NCBI RefSeq assembly: GCF_902859805.1
Contig: NZ_CADIKC010000006.1
Coordinates: 425,456 to 489,455, forward strand
DNA: 64,000 nucleotides
Origin: Paraburkholderia sediminicola
GTDB taxonomy: Bacteria > Pseudomonadota > Gammaproteobacteria > Burkholderiales > Burkholderiaceae
Direction of reading: 5' to 3'
In this document: piece by piece, positions 33,598 to 43,021 of the stretch
Position numbering within the stretch: position 1 is the stretch's first letter
Layout: the number at the start of each line of letters is the position of its first letter
Notes under the pieces: generated by a model
Database searches by the model: none
What the model saw: only the letters and a program-made list of their open reading frames with translations
What the model was told of the DNA's origin: nothing
Position numbers and translations under genes: made by a program

Positions 33598-34800
33598 ATG
33601 AAAAAAACGCTACTGACAGTAAGCCTTACCGCACTCTTTCCGGCTGTGGTGCATGCACAGAGTGCCGTCACGCTATACGGCATTATCGATGAAGGGGTGA
33701 GTTACACGAGCAATGCGGCGACGGCGAACGCCAACGGCGGCGTCTCGGGCCATAGCGCAGTTCGCCTGCTGAGCGGCGTGATGCAGCAAAACCGCTGGGG
33801 CATGCGCGGCGCTGAGGATCTTGGCGGCGGCATGAAAGCGATCTTCATGCTGGAGAACGGCTTCGACGCCAGCACCGGCAAGCTCGGGCAAGGTGGGCTG
33901 CTGTTTGGCAAGAAGGCCTGGGTGGGCTTGTCGGGCCCGTTCGGCACGGTGACGCTTGGCCGCCAGTACGACACGAACGTCGACATTCTCGGCCCCTTTG
34001 AAGTCGGCGATCAATGGGGTGGGTATATGGCGGCGCATCCTGGCGACCTCGACAACATCAACAACACCAACTCCACCAACAACGCGATCAAGTTCACCAG
34101 CAATACGTATGGTGGTTTGACGGTAGAAGGTATGTACAGCCTTGGCGGCGTCGCGGGCAATTTCTCGCGCAACCGGATCTGGTCGGTGTCGGCTGGTTAT
34201 GTGAATGGGCCGTTGGCGCTTGGTGTGGGTTATCTCGATGTCGCCAATCCGAATACATCGTTCTTTGGTAGTACCGGTAGTGCGGCTGCTACTGTGAATG
34301 GCGTGCCTGGCAGCAATATGGTGTCGCCTGTTTATTCCGGGTACGCGTCGGCGAAATCGTTGCACGTGATTGGGGCTGGGGCGTCGTATCTGTTTGGCGC
34401 TGCGACGTTTGGCGCGACGTATTCGAATACGAGTTTTCGTGATCTGGGGGATCTGTCGTCGGGGCCGAATCCTGCTGGGCTGAGTGGCAACGCTACGCTG
34501 AATAATGCGGAAGTGAACTTCAAGTATCAGATCACCGCTGATTTGCTGTGTGGGGTGGCGTATGACTATACGAAGGGCAGTTCGGTTAAAGGTATGACTG
34601 GGGCGACCTATCAGCAGGTCGCGTCAGGGATTGATTACTTCGTGTCGAAACGTACTGATGTTTATTTGATTGGGGTTTATCAGAAGGCGTCTGGGACGGA
34701 CTCGACTGGCCGGCAGGCTGTGGCTGCTGTTAATGGGCCTTCGGCTTCGGCTGATGGTAAGCAGGCTGTTGTGCGGGTTGGGATGCGGCATAAGTTTTGA
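33598..34800 (+). CDS. Gram-negative porin, Burkholderia OmpC type
   Basis: ATG 33598 gives a signal peptide (MKKTLLTVSLTALFPAVVHAQ) and a 400-residue precursor; the upstream extension is not used. SAVTLYGIIDEGVSYTSN, GAEDLGGGMKAIFMLENGF, AWVGLSGPFGTVTLGRQYD and the terminal VRVGMRHKF, ending in Phe, are the standard marks of the trimeric 16-strand porin. It could serve uptake of the aromatic or amide substrates of the neighbouring operon. From about 34130 on, third codon positions shift from C/G to T/G, unlike the first half of the gene. Confidence 0.93.
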   Translation: MKKTLLTVSLTALFPAVVHAQSAVTLYGIIDEGVSYTSNAATANANGGVSGHSAVRLLSGVMQQNRWGMRGAEDLGGGMKAIFMLENGFDASTGKLGQGGLLFGKKAWVGLSGPFGTVTLGRQYDTNVDILGPFEVGDQWGGYMAAHPGDLDNINNTNSTNNAIKFTSNTYGGLTVEGMYSLGGVAGNFSRNRIWSVSAGYVNGPLALGVGYLDVANPNTSFFGSTGSAAATVNGVPGSNMVSPVYSGYASAKSLHVIGAGASYLFGAATFGATYSNTSFRDLGDLSSGPNPAGLSGNATLNNAEVNFKYQITADLLCGVAYDYTKGSSVKGMTGATYQQVASGIDYFVSKRTDVYLIGVYQKASGTDSTGRQAVAAVNGPSASADGKQAVVRVGMRHKF

Positions 34801-34826
34801 TTTTTTTTTGCCTGTGGGGTGGTTTT

Positions 34827-35046
34827 TGTCTGTGTTCTTGGGGTGTTGGCCTTTCCTTGTATTGTTAGTGGTCTATTAGTGTTGCCCCTGTGCGGGGCGG
34901 CACTTACTTTCTTTGCCGCCGCAAAGAAAGATAAGCAAAGAAAGCGGCTCAAACCGCTAATGCTAAGTGGGCTCCGGAGTTTGCTTGAGGTAGTGGTGCG
35001 ACTGGAATCCGTGCTCTCGCTCATTCCGCGCTAGTGACAAAGGACT
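34827..35046 (+). repeat. Structured 3' repeat, copy A (downstream of the porin gene)
   Basis: About 220 bp that recur inverted at 35405-35626 and, truncated, at 63814-63890. Shared blocks include GTGGTCTATTAG, the small hairpin GCCCC-TGTGC-GGGGC, and a larger hairpin CTTTCTTTGC-CGCC-GCAAAGAAAG at 34907-34930, then CGCTAATGCTAAGTGGG and GGTAGTGGTGC. It starts 26 nt after the porin stop. The stem sequence differs from copy B while pairing is kept. No protein is likely here. Confidence 0.85.
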
Positions 35047-35404
<358 letters not shown>

Positions 35405-35626
35405 ACGCCCTTGTCACTGGCGCCGAATGCGGGAGGACACAGATTCCAGATGCACCACTACCTGCAGCAGGCTACGGTGCCCACTTAGCATTAGCGGTTT
35501 AAGCTGCTTTCTCTTGCCTACTTCTCTTTGCAGCCGGCAAAGAGAAGTAGGTGCCGCCCCGCACAGGGGCAACACTAATAGACCACTAACAATTCAAGGA
35601 AAGGCCAAAGCCCCAGGAACACGGAA
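35405..35626 (-). repeat. Structured 3' repeat, copy B (downstream of hypB)
   Basis: The reverse complement of this segment matches copy A over about 220 bp. Read in the hypB sense it begins about 36 nt after the hypB stop. Its main hairpin, 35518-35550, is CTACTTCTCTTTGC-AGCCG-GCAAAGAGAAGTAG on the plus strand. It has a perfect 14-bp stem, longer than and different in sequence from that of copy A. The small GCCCC/GGGGC hairpin is also kept. Confidence 0.85.
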
Positions 35627-35661
35627 AAACAAGCGCCGCGCAGGAATAAAAAAAACCTTCC

Positions 35662-36696
35662 TCATCCCACCCGCTTCGCACGAAGCCACCCATACCATGC
35701 ATCCATCCCTTCCCCGCTCAGCGCCGACACCCGCAAAATCTCAATCCCAGGATTGACCCTCCTGGCGTAGCCAATACACTTCTCGACATCAAACCGCAAA
35801 TACGGCAACAGATCGATCTTGTTCAACAACAACAACGAACAAGCCCGAAACATATGCGGATACTTGATCGGTTTATCCTCACCTTCCGTGACGGAAAGAA
35901 TCAACACCTTGGCCCCCTCGCCAAGATCAAACAACGCGGGACACACCAGGTTGCCGACGTTCTCGATCATCACCACCGAATGCATCGGCGGATCGAGTTG
36001 TGTCAGCGCCCGCGACGCCATCTCCGCATCCAGATGACATCCCCTGCCGGTGTTGATCTGAACCACACGTGCCCCCGTGGCGTGAATTCGCTCGGCGTCG
36101 TTAAGCGTCGCCTGGTCGCCTTCGATCACCGTGAGCGGCAACGTCTCGCCAAGATCGTGGATCGTGCGCTCGAGCAAGGTAGTCTTGCCCGCACCAGGTG
36201 AACTCATCAGATTCAGCGCGAGAATCGATCGCCCCGCCAGCCAGCCGCGATTGCGTTCGGCCAGCAGCTGGTTCTTCGCCAGAATGTCCTGCTCCAGGGT
36301 GATCGACGTGCCGTGACCGCTCCCGTGGTTGTGCGGGTGATCATGCGTATGGGTATGATCGTGCGGGTGGTCGCCGTCATGTGAATGCTCATGCGGATGG
36401 GAATGCGTGTGGACACCGTCGTGCGAATGCTCATGCTCGTGATGGTGAGGATGCTGCAAGTCGTGTGAATGTGGCTGGCCGTGCACGTGCGAATGGCTCT
36501 GCGGATGCAGGTGTGCATGCCCCTCTTCATGTGTACTCACTCGCCGATACGACGCTTCACGCGTGCCGACTGCAACGGCTTCTCGCGTAGCTTGCGATTG
36601 CGATTGCGCGTCCACCTGCGCCTGCGCCGCCTCCTCCGCATCCAGATCGGTCACCGCCGCGCCCTGCGTATTCGAGCATCCGCATGTTGTACACAT
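35662..36696 (-). CDS. hypB: Hydrogenase nickel-incorporation GTPase HypB
   Basis: Start 36696 gives the classic MCTTCGCSNT, a CxxCGC metal site; the upstream extension into hypA is rejected. The 344-residue protein has a very long histidine-rich arm (about residues 55-130, some 30 His) for nickel storage. The SIMIBI GTPase domain follows, with P-loop SSPGAGKTTLLER, the metal-binding NVGNLVCPALFDLGE and NKIDLLPYL. HypB loads Ni into the large subunit together with HypA. It is the last gene of the run and shares one base with hypA (TGATG). Its 3' end shows the same G/T-rich codon drift as the porin gene. Confidence 0.95.
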   Translation of the reverse strand: MCTTCGCSNTQGAAVTDLDAEEAAQAQVDAQSQSQATREAVAVGTREASYRRVSTHEEGHAHLHPQSHSHVHGQPHSHDLQHPHHHEHEHSHDGVHTHSHPHEHSHDGDHPHDHTHTHDHPHNHGSGHGTSITLEQDILAKNQLLAERNRGWLAGRSILALNLMSSPGAGKTTLLERTIHDLGETLPLTVIEGDQATLNDAERIHATGARVVQINTGRGCHLDAEMASRALTQLDPPMHSVVMIENVGNLVCPALFDLGEGAKVLILSVTEGEDKPIKYPHMFRACSLLLLNKIDLLPYLRFDVEKCIGYARRVNPGIEILRVSALSGEGMDAWYGWLRAKRVG

Positions 36697-37025
36697 CACA
36701 CCACCTCCATCTGCCGGATCTTCAACTGCTGCCCCGAAATCAGTTCGAGATTCTCGCTCCCGCATTCGCATTGCCCAAACGGCACATCGATGTCGAGCGT
36801 CTCACCGCATGCGAGACAACGTGCCTGCCCGGGAATTTCGATGATTTCCAGAGTCGCGCCCTCCACGGCGGTATCTTTCGCGCAGACGTCGAAGCAAAAT
36901 CGGATCGCGTCAGGCATCACGGCCGACAATCGCCCGATCTCCAGCGTCACCCTGCGCACGCGCGCGCCGTTGGCCTGTTCCGCACAAATCTCGACGACGC
37001 TGTTGGCAATGCTCAACTCATGCAT
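36696..37025 (-). CDS. hypA: Hydrogenase nickel metallochaperone HypA
   Basis: MHELSIANSVVEI at 37025 is the invariant HypA start; the His after Met is a nickel ligand. The 109-residue protein has the zinc site CLACGETLDI...CECGSENLEL near residues 70-95. It delivers nickel with HypB. It follows hypE by 16 bp, with a GAGAGGC stretch as ribosome-binding site. Confidence 0.95.
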   Translation of the reverse strand: MHELSIANSVVEICAEQANGARVRRVTLEIGRLSAVMPDAIRFCFDVCAKDTAVEGATLEIIEIPGQARCLACGETLDIDVPFGQCECGSENLELISGQQLKIRQMEVV

Positions 37026-37041
37026 GGCGAGCCTCTCAGCG

Positions 37042-38133
37042 TTAGCAGATGCGCGGCAGTTGCTCGCCCACCAGCATGTCGACGATGCGCTGTCCACCAA
37101 ACGCGGTCTGCATGACGACAAGACCACCCGCGCCCGCCTCGCCGACCTCCACCGTACCGATTGCCGCTGCCTCACGCCCCGCCGGATGCGCGCGCATGGC
37201 AGCGAGCACCCGCCCGGCCGCCTCGGCGGGCACGACGGCCACCAGCTTGCCTTCGTTAGCCAGATACAGCGGATCGAGGCCGAGAATCTCGCACGCGCCC
37301 TTGACCTCCTCCCGCAACGGCAGGTCCGCTTCGCGTAGCCGTATCGTCACGTTCGAACTCTGTGCGAACTCGTTCAACACAGTCGCAACGCCGCCGCGGG
37401 TCGCATCGCGCAAACAATGAATCTGCGGGCACGCATCGAGCATTGCCGCGATCAGGCCGTTGAGGGGACAACAATCGCTTTCCACATCGGCTTCCAGGGC
37501 AAGTTGCTGGCGCGCGACCAGAATCGCCGCACCATGATCGCCGAGATAACCGTTGACGATCACGACGTCGCCGGGGCGCGCGTTGCGGGCTGAAATCGAC
37601 ACGTCGCGGCGCACCACGCCGATGCCGGCGGTGTTGATAAAGAGCTTGTCCGCGCAACCGCGTTCCACCACCTTCGTATCGCCCGTCACGATCGCGACGC
37701 CCGCTTCGAGCGCGACCCGCTGCATACTCGTGGCAACACGCCGCAAGATATCGACGGCAAGACCCTCTTCGATGACCACCGCACACGACAGATATAACGG
37801 TCTCGCACCACATACGGCAAGATCGTTGACCGTTCCCGAGACAGCCAGCGTCCCGATGTCGCCACCTGGAAAGAACAACGGATCGACTACGTAGCTATCG
37901 GTCGTAAACGCGAGACGGTCCCCATGCATCGCAAGATCGGCTAGCGCGAACACCGCCTGATCTTCCAGCGCCGCGAGCGTGGGATTGTCGAAGGTCGAGA
38001 CGAATACGTCTTCGATCAGATCCCGCATGGCGCGGCCACCGCCGCCATGTGCGAGATTGACGGAAGCGTCGTGAATGCGGGCGACGCGGCGAGGCGCCGC
38101 GGGCTGCAGAGGGTCGGGCACGCGGTCGTTCAT
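37042..38133 (-). CDS. hypE: Hydrogenase maturation protein HypE (thiocarbamate dehydratase)
   Basis: A 363-residue PurM-like ATPase. ASVNLAHGGGGRAM, TDSYVVDPLFFPGGDIG and RDATRGGVATVLNEFA are family blocks, and the protein ends PRIC. The C-terminal Cys receives the carbamoyl group from HypF and HypE dehydrates it to thiocyanate, the source of the active-site cyanides. It starts in an ATGA overlap with hypD. Confidence 0.95.
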   Translation of the reverse strand: MNDRVPDPLQPAAPRRVARIHDASVNLAHGGGGRAMRDLIEDVFVSTFDNPTLAALEDQAVFALADLAMHGDRLAFTTDSYVVDPLFFPGGDIGTLAVSGTVNDLAVCGARPLYLSCAVVIEEGLAVDILRRVATSMQRVALEAGVAIVTGDTKVVERGCADKLFINTAGIGVVRRDVSISARNARPGDVVIVNGYLGDHGAAILVARQQLALEADVESDCCPLNGLIAAMLDACPQIHCLRDATRGGVATVLNEFAQSSNVTIRLREADLPLREEVKGACEILGLDPLYLANEGKLVAVVPAEAAGRVLAAMRAHPAGREAAAIGTVEVGEAGAGGLVVMQTAFGGQRIVDMLVGEQLPRIC

Positions 38134-39410
38134 GAATGGCCCCGCATGGCCGTCGTAGCGATCGCATCGTCAATCAGCGCGGGCGCACCAGGCACGTCAG
38201 ACACAACGGCCAGGCCACTTGCGCCAAGGCACGCGGGTGCCGCCGCGTCGGCTGATTTCACGCTTTGCCGCGCCGCGCGCCGCTCATCGATCCGCGACGT
38301 ATCGATACGCCCATAGTTGTAGTAAGCCGCGCAGGCGCCTTCGCTCGACACCATCAACGAGCCGAGCGGCGATTCCGGTGTGCAGGCGGTGCCGAACACT
38401 TTGCATTGATGCGGTTTGATCACGCCCTTCAATACTTCGCCGCATTGGCATGCTTTCGGATCGGCGATCTTCAGGTTCGGCACGTCGAACTTGCGCTCCG
38501 CGTCGTAAGCGGCAAACGTCTCACGAACCCTGACGCCCGAGTGATCGATTGAACCCAGTCCGCGCCATTCGAAGAACTCGCGCGTCTCGAACACGCGCAT
38601 CACCGCCGACAAAGCCTGCGCATTGCCGTCCTCGGTCACGATCCGGCCATACTGGTTCTCCACCTCGCAGCGCCCTTCTTCGATCTGCCGCAACACCATC
38701 CACATCGATTGCAATATATCGAGCGGCTCGAACCCCGCCACCGTGATCGGCTTGCGATAGTGCCGCGCGATGAAATCATAGGGCCGTGTGCCGATTACCA
38801 TGCTGACGTGCCCGGGGCCAAGAAAGCCGTCGAGATGCAAATCGGGCGAATCGAGAATCGCCTTGATGGTCGGGATGATCGTGATGTGATTGCAGAACAG
38901 CGAGAAATTGTGGATCTTTTGCGCGTGCGCCTGCAGGACCGTCATTGCAGTGCTGGGCATGGTCGTCTCGAAGCCCAGTCCGAAGAAAATCACCTCGCGG
39001 TCCGGGTTTTGCTGTGCGATCTTCAAGGCGTCGAGCGGCGAATAGACCATCCGCACGTCCGCGCCGTCGGCTTTCGCTTTCAGCAGGCTTTTCTTCGAAC
39101 CGGGTACGCGCATCGCGTCGCCGAAGGTCGTAAAGATCACTTCCGGACGCTCGGCCAACGCAACGCAATCGTCGACGCGGCCCATCGGCAGCACGCACAC
39201 AGGGCAACCCGGGCCATGCACGAACTCCACCGCATCGGGCAGCATTTGCTGAATGCCGTAGCGGAAAATCGTGTGGGTATGGCCGCCGCACACTTCCATG
39301 ATTTGCAGCGGCCGTTGTTTGGCGCGCTCGATGCGGGACACCAGCGCGCGGATTTCCTTCTCCAGCGTTTTCGCTTTGTGCGGGTCGCGAAACTCATCGA
39401 CGTATTTCAT
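38130..39410 (-). CDS. hypD: Hydrogenase maturation protein HypD, with a C-terminal extension
   Basis: Start 39410 gives MKYVDEFRDPHKAKTLEKEI in an ATGA overlap with the SIS gene. HypD helps assemble Fe(CN)2CO with HypC. Seen are MEVCGGHTHT, VHGPGCPVCV, FETTMPSTA, GPGHVSMVIG and the [4Fe-4S] set CQCGEV...QCKVFGTAC. The family is usually about 370-380 residues; this protein has 426. The last 50 or so (after IDTSRIDERRAARQSV) are an Ala-rich tail without known motif. Confidence 0.94.
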   Translation of the reverse strand: MKYVDEFRDPHKAKTLEKEIRALVSRIERAKQRPLQIMEVCGGHTHTIFRYGIQQMLPDAVEFVHGPGCPVCVLPMGRVDDCVALAERPEVIFTTFGDAMRVPGSKKSLLKAKADGADVRMVYSPLDALKIAQQNPDREVIFFGLGFETTMPSTAMTVLQAHAQKIHNFSLFCNHITIIPTIKAILDSPDLHLDGFLGPGHVSMVIGTRPYDFIARHYRKPITVAGFEPLDILQSMWMVLRQIEEGRCEVENQYGRIVTEDGNAQALSAVMRVFETREFFEWRGLGSIDHSGVRVRETFAAYDAERKFDVPNLKIADPKACQCGEVLKGVIKPHQCKVFGTACTPESPLGSLMVSSEGACAAYYNYGRIDTSRIDERRAARQSVKSADAAAPACLGASGLAVVSDVPGAPALIDDAIATTAMRGHS

Positions 39411-40123
39411 GGCGCACCTCCCTCCGGCGAGCTGGCCAGCCCAACTGAACCGGCGAGGCCGCCGCGGTCGTCGGCAAGCAGCGTATGCACGAGGTCCCAC
39501 AGAATGTGATAAATCGCGACGTGAGTCTCCTGCACGCGGTGAATGCTGTCGCTTCCCACCACGAGGCAATGATCGACAGCCGCGCTGGCAGCCATGCGTC
39601 CGCCGTCGTGACCGGACAGTCCGATGGTCAGCAAGCCCATCTCTTTCGCTTTCGCAAAGGCAGTCAGCAGGTTTTCGGAATTTCCGCTGGTCGACACGCC
39701 GATCAGCGCGTCGCCACGCCGGCCTTGCGCCACCAGTTGCCGCACGAAAATATGGCTGAAGCCGACATCGTTGCCGACCGCGGTCATCATGGCCGTGTCA
39801 GCTACGAGGTTGATGGCGGTGAGCGCCGGACGACCGGTGGTCACCGGATGCAGAAATTCGACGGCGATATGCGAGGCGTCGCAGCTCGAACCGCCATTGC
39901 CCATCGTGAAGAGCCTGCCGTCGCGGCGGTACATCTCCGCAATCGCGTGAGCGATCCGCACCACTGCCGGGCCGTTTTCGTCGAAGAAGCGTTGTTTGGT
40001 GTCGACGCTGTCCTGGGCTTTCAGACGCACTGAATCGAGCAACGCCGCGTCGAGCTTGTCCGCGTCCTGGCGTGCGCCATGCAGGAACGGATACAACGCC
40101 TGCAGGGATTCATGTTCGGGCAT
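39407..40123 (-). CDS. SIS-domain isomerase (GmhA-like) within the hydrogenase operon
   Basis: A 238-residue sugar-isomerase-fold protein. GRLFTMGNGGSSCDASHIAVEF, IGVSTSGNSENLLTAF and LSGHDGGRM are the phosphate-binding and active-site segments of phosphoheptose isomerase GmhA. It overlaps hypD by ATGA and lies 30 bp after hypC, so it is translated as part of the maturation operon. No heptose genes are near. From memory, similar genes sit in actinobacterial-type hydrogenase clusters, but I know of no shown role. Either it makes or senses a phosphosugar needed for maturation, or the link is historical. Confidence 0.85.
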   Translation of the reverse strand: MPEHESLQALYPFLHGARQDADKLDAALLDSVRLKAQDSVDTKQRFFDENGPAVVRIAHAIAEMYRRDGRLFTMGNGGSSCDASHIAVEFLHPVTTGRPALTAINLVADTAMMTAVGNDVGFSHIFVRQLVAQGRRGDALIGVSTSGNSENLLTAFAKAKEMGLLTIGLSGHDGGRMAASAAVDHCLVVGSDSIHRVQETHVAIYHILWDLVHTLLADDRGGLAGSVGLASSPEGGAP

Positions 40124-40153
40124 GCCGGTCTCCGTTGGCTTCCGATCGGACGT

Positions 40154-40495
40154 TTAAGGCGCGCTGCGCAATTCTTCACGCAGTTCGTCCTTCAGTTCGC
40201 TCTTCAGTTCGCCCTGCAGTTCGTCTAGCGTGGCCATGTCGTCCATCTCTGCCTGCGCGACGCCCAATTCGTGCAATAACGCGAGCGTGCGCGCCGCTTC
40301 CTGCTCGTCGAGCCGGCTCATCGCGAAGCCCACGTGCACCAGCACCCATTCGCCGACGCACGAGTTCGCCGTCCGTCCCTCGCCGATCACGAAGGCAATG
40401 TTGATCACGCGCCGCACGCCGCCGACGTTAACGAGCGCGAGATCGTTCGCCGCGTCGGTCACTTCGACGATCTGCCCCGGGATGCCCAAACACAT
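40154..40495 (-). CDS. hypC: Hydrogenase maturation chaperone HypC, with acidic tail
   Basis: The 113-residue protein starts MCLGIPGQIVEV, where Cys2 binds the Fe(CN)2CO unit, and continues with VGEWVLVHVGFAMSRLDEQEA as in the family. Typical HypC has 75-95 residues; the extra C-terminal part is a charged, helix-like repeat (LQGELKSELKDELREEL). HypC works with HypD and carries the iron unit to the large subunit. AAGGGAGA precedes ATG. Confidence 0.93.
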   Translation of the reverse strand: MCLGIPGQIVEVTDAANDLALVNVGGVRRVINIAFVIGEGRTANSCVGEWVLVHVGFAMSRLDEQEAARTLALLHELGVAQAEMDDMATLDELQGELKSELKDELREELRSAP

Positions 40496-40585
40496 GGTGT
40501 TCTCCCTTTAACCCGCTTGTGCGCCGCTATTTCTGCACTGCTACTTCCGCATCAATATCGCTACACCGCCGTCTCAGCGCCACGC

Positions 40586-42997
40586 TCAAAATCCGTCGCG
40601 TCCCTGCGCCGCCGCCACGACCGCCTGCCCCAGCGACAACCCACCGTCGTTGGCCGGCACCTGCCGGTGCGTCAACACACGGAAGCCCGCTGCGCCGAGC
40701 CGTCCGGCTACCTGTTCGAACAGGATGCGATTCTGGAAAACACCGCCGGACAACGCCACACTGCGTGCATCGACCGGGCCAGTCAGCAGGTCGGCCAGGC
40801 ATTCGACCATTCGAACAATTGCAATGGCCAACCCCTTGTGAAACCGCGCTGCGACCACCGGCACGGATGTACCGCGCAACAGGTCGTCCAGCAAGGTCTC
40901 CCACATCGGCTGCGGCTCGATACAACGCAGGCCGTCCGGCATGGTGCTGATGATTTCAAACGGGTACGCGTGGGCGTCGCTGTCGTTTCGCAGCGCGTGC
41001 TGATCGACCAGCGCTTCTAGCTCGATCGCCGCCTGCCCTTCGTAAAGCACGCGTTCCCGGCACACGCCGAGTGTCGCCGCCACGGCGTCGAACAGTCGGC
41101 CCACGGAGCTTGACAGCGGGCTATTGACGCGTTGCGCGATCATCGTATCGAGCGTGTCGCGTGGACGGCTGCTAAGGAACCGCTGTACGTCGAGTCCAGC
41201 GTATTGCCGCGTGAAGCCGCGCCAGTCGAATGCAGCCATCAGATGCGCGTAGGCGTTGCGCCACGGTTCGTCGATCGCGCGTGCGCCGCCCGGCATCGCA
41301 ACCGGTTTGAATCTGCCCAGACGCGTGAAGCCGCGATAATCCGCCAGCATGAACTCTCCGCCCCACAGCGTGCCGTCGTCGCCATAACCGAGACCGTCGA
41401 GCGCGACGCCGAGCATCGGCAGCGCGTCGAGCGCCACGCCGTTCTCCGCCATGCACGCGGCGAGATGCGCATGATGATGCTGCACTTCGACCACCGGGAC
41501 CTGCCACGTTTGTGCGAGGTCATAACCGATTTTGCGCGACAGGTACTCGGGATGAAAGTCGAGCGCCACCGCCTGCGGTTCATGCTCGAACAGTCGCAGA
41601 TACTGCGCCACCGAGCGACGATAGTCCGCATAAGTCAGCGCGTCTTCCAGATCGCCGAGATGGTGCGAGACGATTGCCTGCGCATTGCCCGCAAGGCAGA
41701 AGGTGTTCTTGAGTTCGCCGCCCATTGCCAGCACCGCCGGCGTTTCGGCAAAGCCCGCCGGCAACCGCAACGGAGCAGGCGCATAGCCACGCGCGCGACG
41801 CAGCACGCGCGGTTCGCCCTGCACCACGCGGGCCACCGAATCGTCGACCCGGCGTGCGATATCGCGATCGTGCATCAGGAAAACATCGGCAATACGGCCG
41901 AGACGCGCCCGGGCATCCGCGTTGTCGATGCACGGCGGCTCGTCGCTCGTGTTGCCGCTGGTCACCACGAGCGCCGTGTCGATCGACTCCATCAGCAACC
42001 GATGCAACGGCGTGGACGGCAGCATGAAACCGAGCGTGCCCACACCGGGCGCAACGCCAGACGCGATGCACTCCGCGCCGTCGGCACGCAGGATGACGAT
42101 GGGTCCGGCCGCACTCTGCAACAGGGCGAGCTCTGCCTCGTCGGGTTTGCAATAGCGGCGTACGGCCTGCAGATCGCGCGCCATCAGCGCGAATGGTTTG
42201 CGCTCGCGCCGTTTCAATTGACGCAAACGGGCGACCGCGGCTTCATCGCACGCGTCGCAAGCGAGCTGAAAACCGCCCAGGCCTTTGATCGCGACAATCG
42301 AGCCGTGCCGCAACAGCAGGCTTGCGGCGCGGCAGGGATCGTCGCCGTCAGCCCGTGCGCCGTGCCGGGTTTCCAGCCAGACACGTGGGCCGCATACAGC
42401 ACACGCAACCGGTTGCGCGTGAAAGCGCCGGTCGGCAGGATTCTCATACTCGGCGCGACACGCATCGCACAGGTCGAAGTCGGCCATGGTTGTGTTGGCG
42501 CGATCGTAGGGAATGGCCTGGACGATCGAAAGACGTGGCCCGCAATGCGTGCAGTTCGTAAACGGATAACGGTAACGACGATTCGCCGGGTCGGCGATTT
42601 CCGCGGCACAGTCTGCGCAGATCACTGCGTCAGGCGTGACGCCGGTCTGCACATGGCCGGTCTCGCTCGCCACGATACGGAAATCGCTGGCATCGGCCGC
42701 TTCACTCAATTGATGCCGCTCGATGGCGTCGATGCGTGCGAGCGGCGGACACTCCGCGCTCAGGCTTTCGATGAAGCGCTGCAGCGTCCACGCATCGCCC
42801 CACGCATGAATCAGCACGCCGTCGCTATCGTTACGCACGTCGCCGACCACACCGCACGCATGCGCGAGCCGCCAAACGGTCGGGCGAAAGCCGACGCCTT
42901 GCACCAGTCCGCGCACACGAATTTCCTCGCCGACCGGTCCGTGAACCATCGGGTGTGGAGGTGAAGACTGTCCTGCAGGCTGTGTATGCGTGCTCAT
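40586..42997 (-). CDS. hypF: Carbamoyltransferase HypF
   Basis: ATG 42997 is five bases behind AGGGAGG; a GTG two codons upstream is less likely. The 803-residue protein has the acylphosphatase domain (VRGLVQGVGFRPTVW), two zinc fingers (CADC...CTHC and CDAC...CAVC), a YrdC-like domain and a C-terminal Kae1-like domain (VVEVQHHHAHLAACMAENG, ALSGGVFQN). It uses carbamoyl phosphate and ATP to carbamoylate HypE. All domains are intact. It follows the 33-residue protein by 24 bp. Confidence 0.96.
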   Translation of the reverse strand: MSTHTQPAGQSSPPHPMVHGPVGEEIRVRGLVQGVGFRPTVWRLAHACGVVGDVRNDSDGVLIHAWGDAWTLQRFIESLSAECPPLARIDAIERHQLSEAADASDFRIVASETGHVQTGVTPDAVICADCAAEIADPANRRYRYPFTNCTHCGPRLSIVQAIPYDRANTTMADFDLCDACRAEYENPADRRFHAQPVACAVCGPRVWLETRHGARADGDDPCRAASLLLRHGSIVAIKGLGGFQLACDACDEAAVARLRQLKRRERKPFALMARDLQAVRRYCKPDEAELALLQSAAGPIVILRADGAECIASGVAPGVGTLGFMLPSTPLHRLLMESIDTALVVTSGNTSDEPPCIDNADARARLGRIADVFLMHDRDIARRVDDSVARVVQGEPRVLRRARGYAPAPLRLPAGFAETPAVLAMGGELKNTFCLAGNAQAIVSHHLGDLEDALTYADYRRSVAQYLRLFEHEPQAVALDFHPEYLSRKIGYDLAQTWQVPVVEVQHHHAHLAACMAENGVALDALPMLGVALDGLGYGDDGTLWGGEFMLADYRGFTRLGRFKPVAMPGGARAIDEPWRNAYAHLMAAFDWRGFTRQYAGLDVQRFLSSRPRDTLDTMIAQRVNSPLSSSVGRLFDAVAATLGVCRERVLYEGQAAIELEALVDQHALRNDSDAHAYPFEIISTMPDGLRCIEPQPMWETLLDDLLRGTSVPVVAARFHKGLAIAIVRMVECLADLLTGPVDARSVALSGGVFQNRILFEQVAGRLGAAGFRVLTHRQVPANDGGLSLGQAVVAAAQGRDGF

Positions 42998-43021
42998 GGC
43001 CACCTCCCTGACTGTCGTTGC

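Noticed and set aside
36300..36540. Repetitive DNA within hypB considered as a separate repeat element
   Set aside because: The periodicity comes from alternating His codons of the HypB nickel-binding arm and is explained by the protein.
41132..42964. A 610-codon open frame on the plus strand
   Set aside because: It is antisense to hypF, whose domains are intact; no motif is present.
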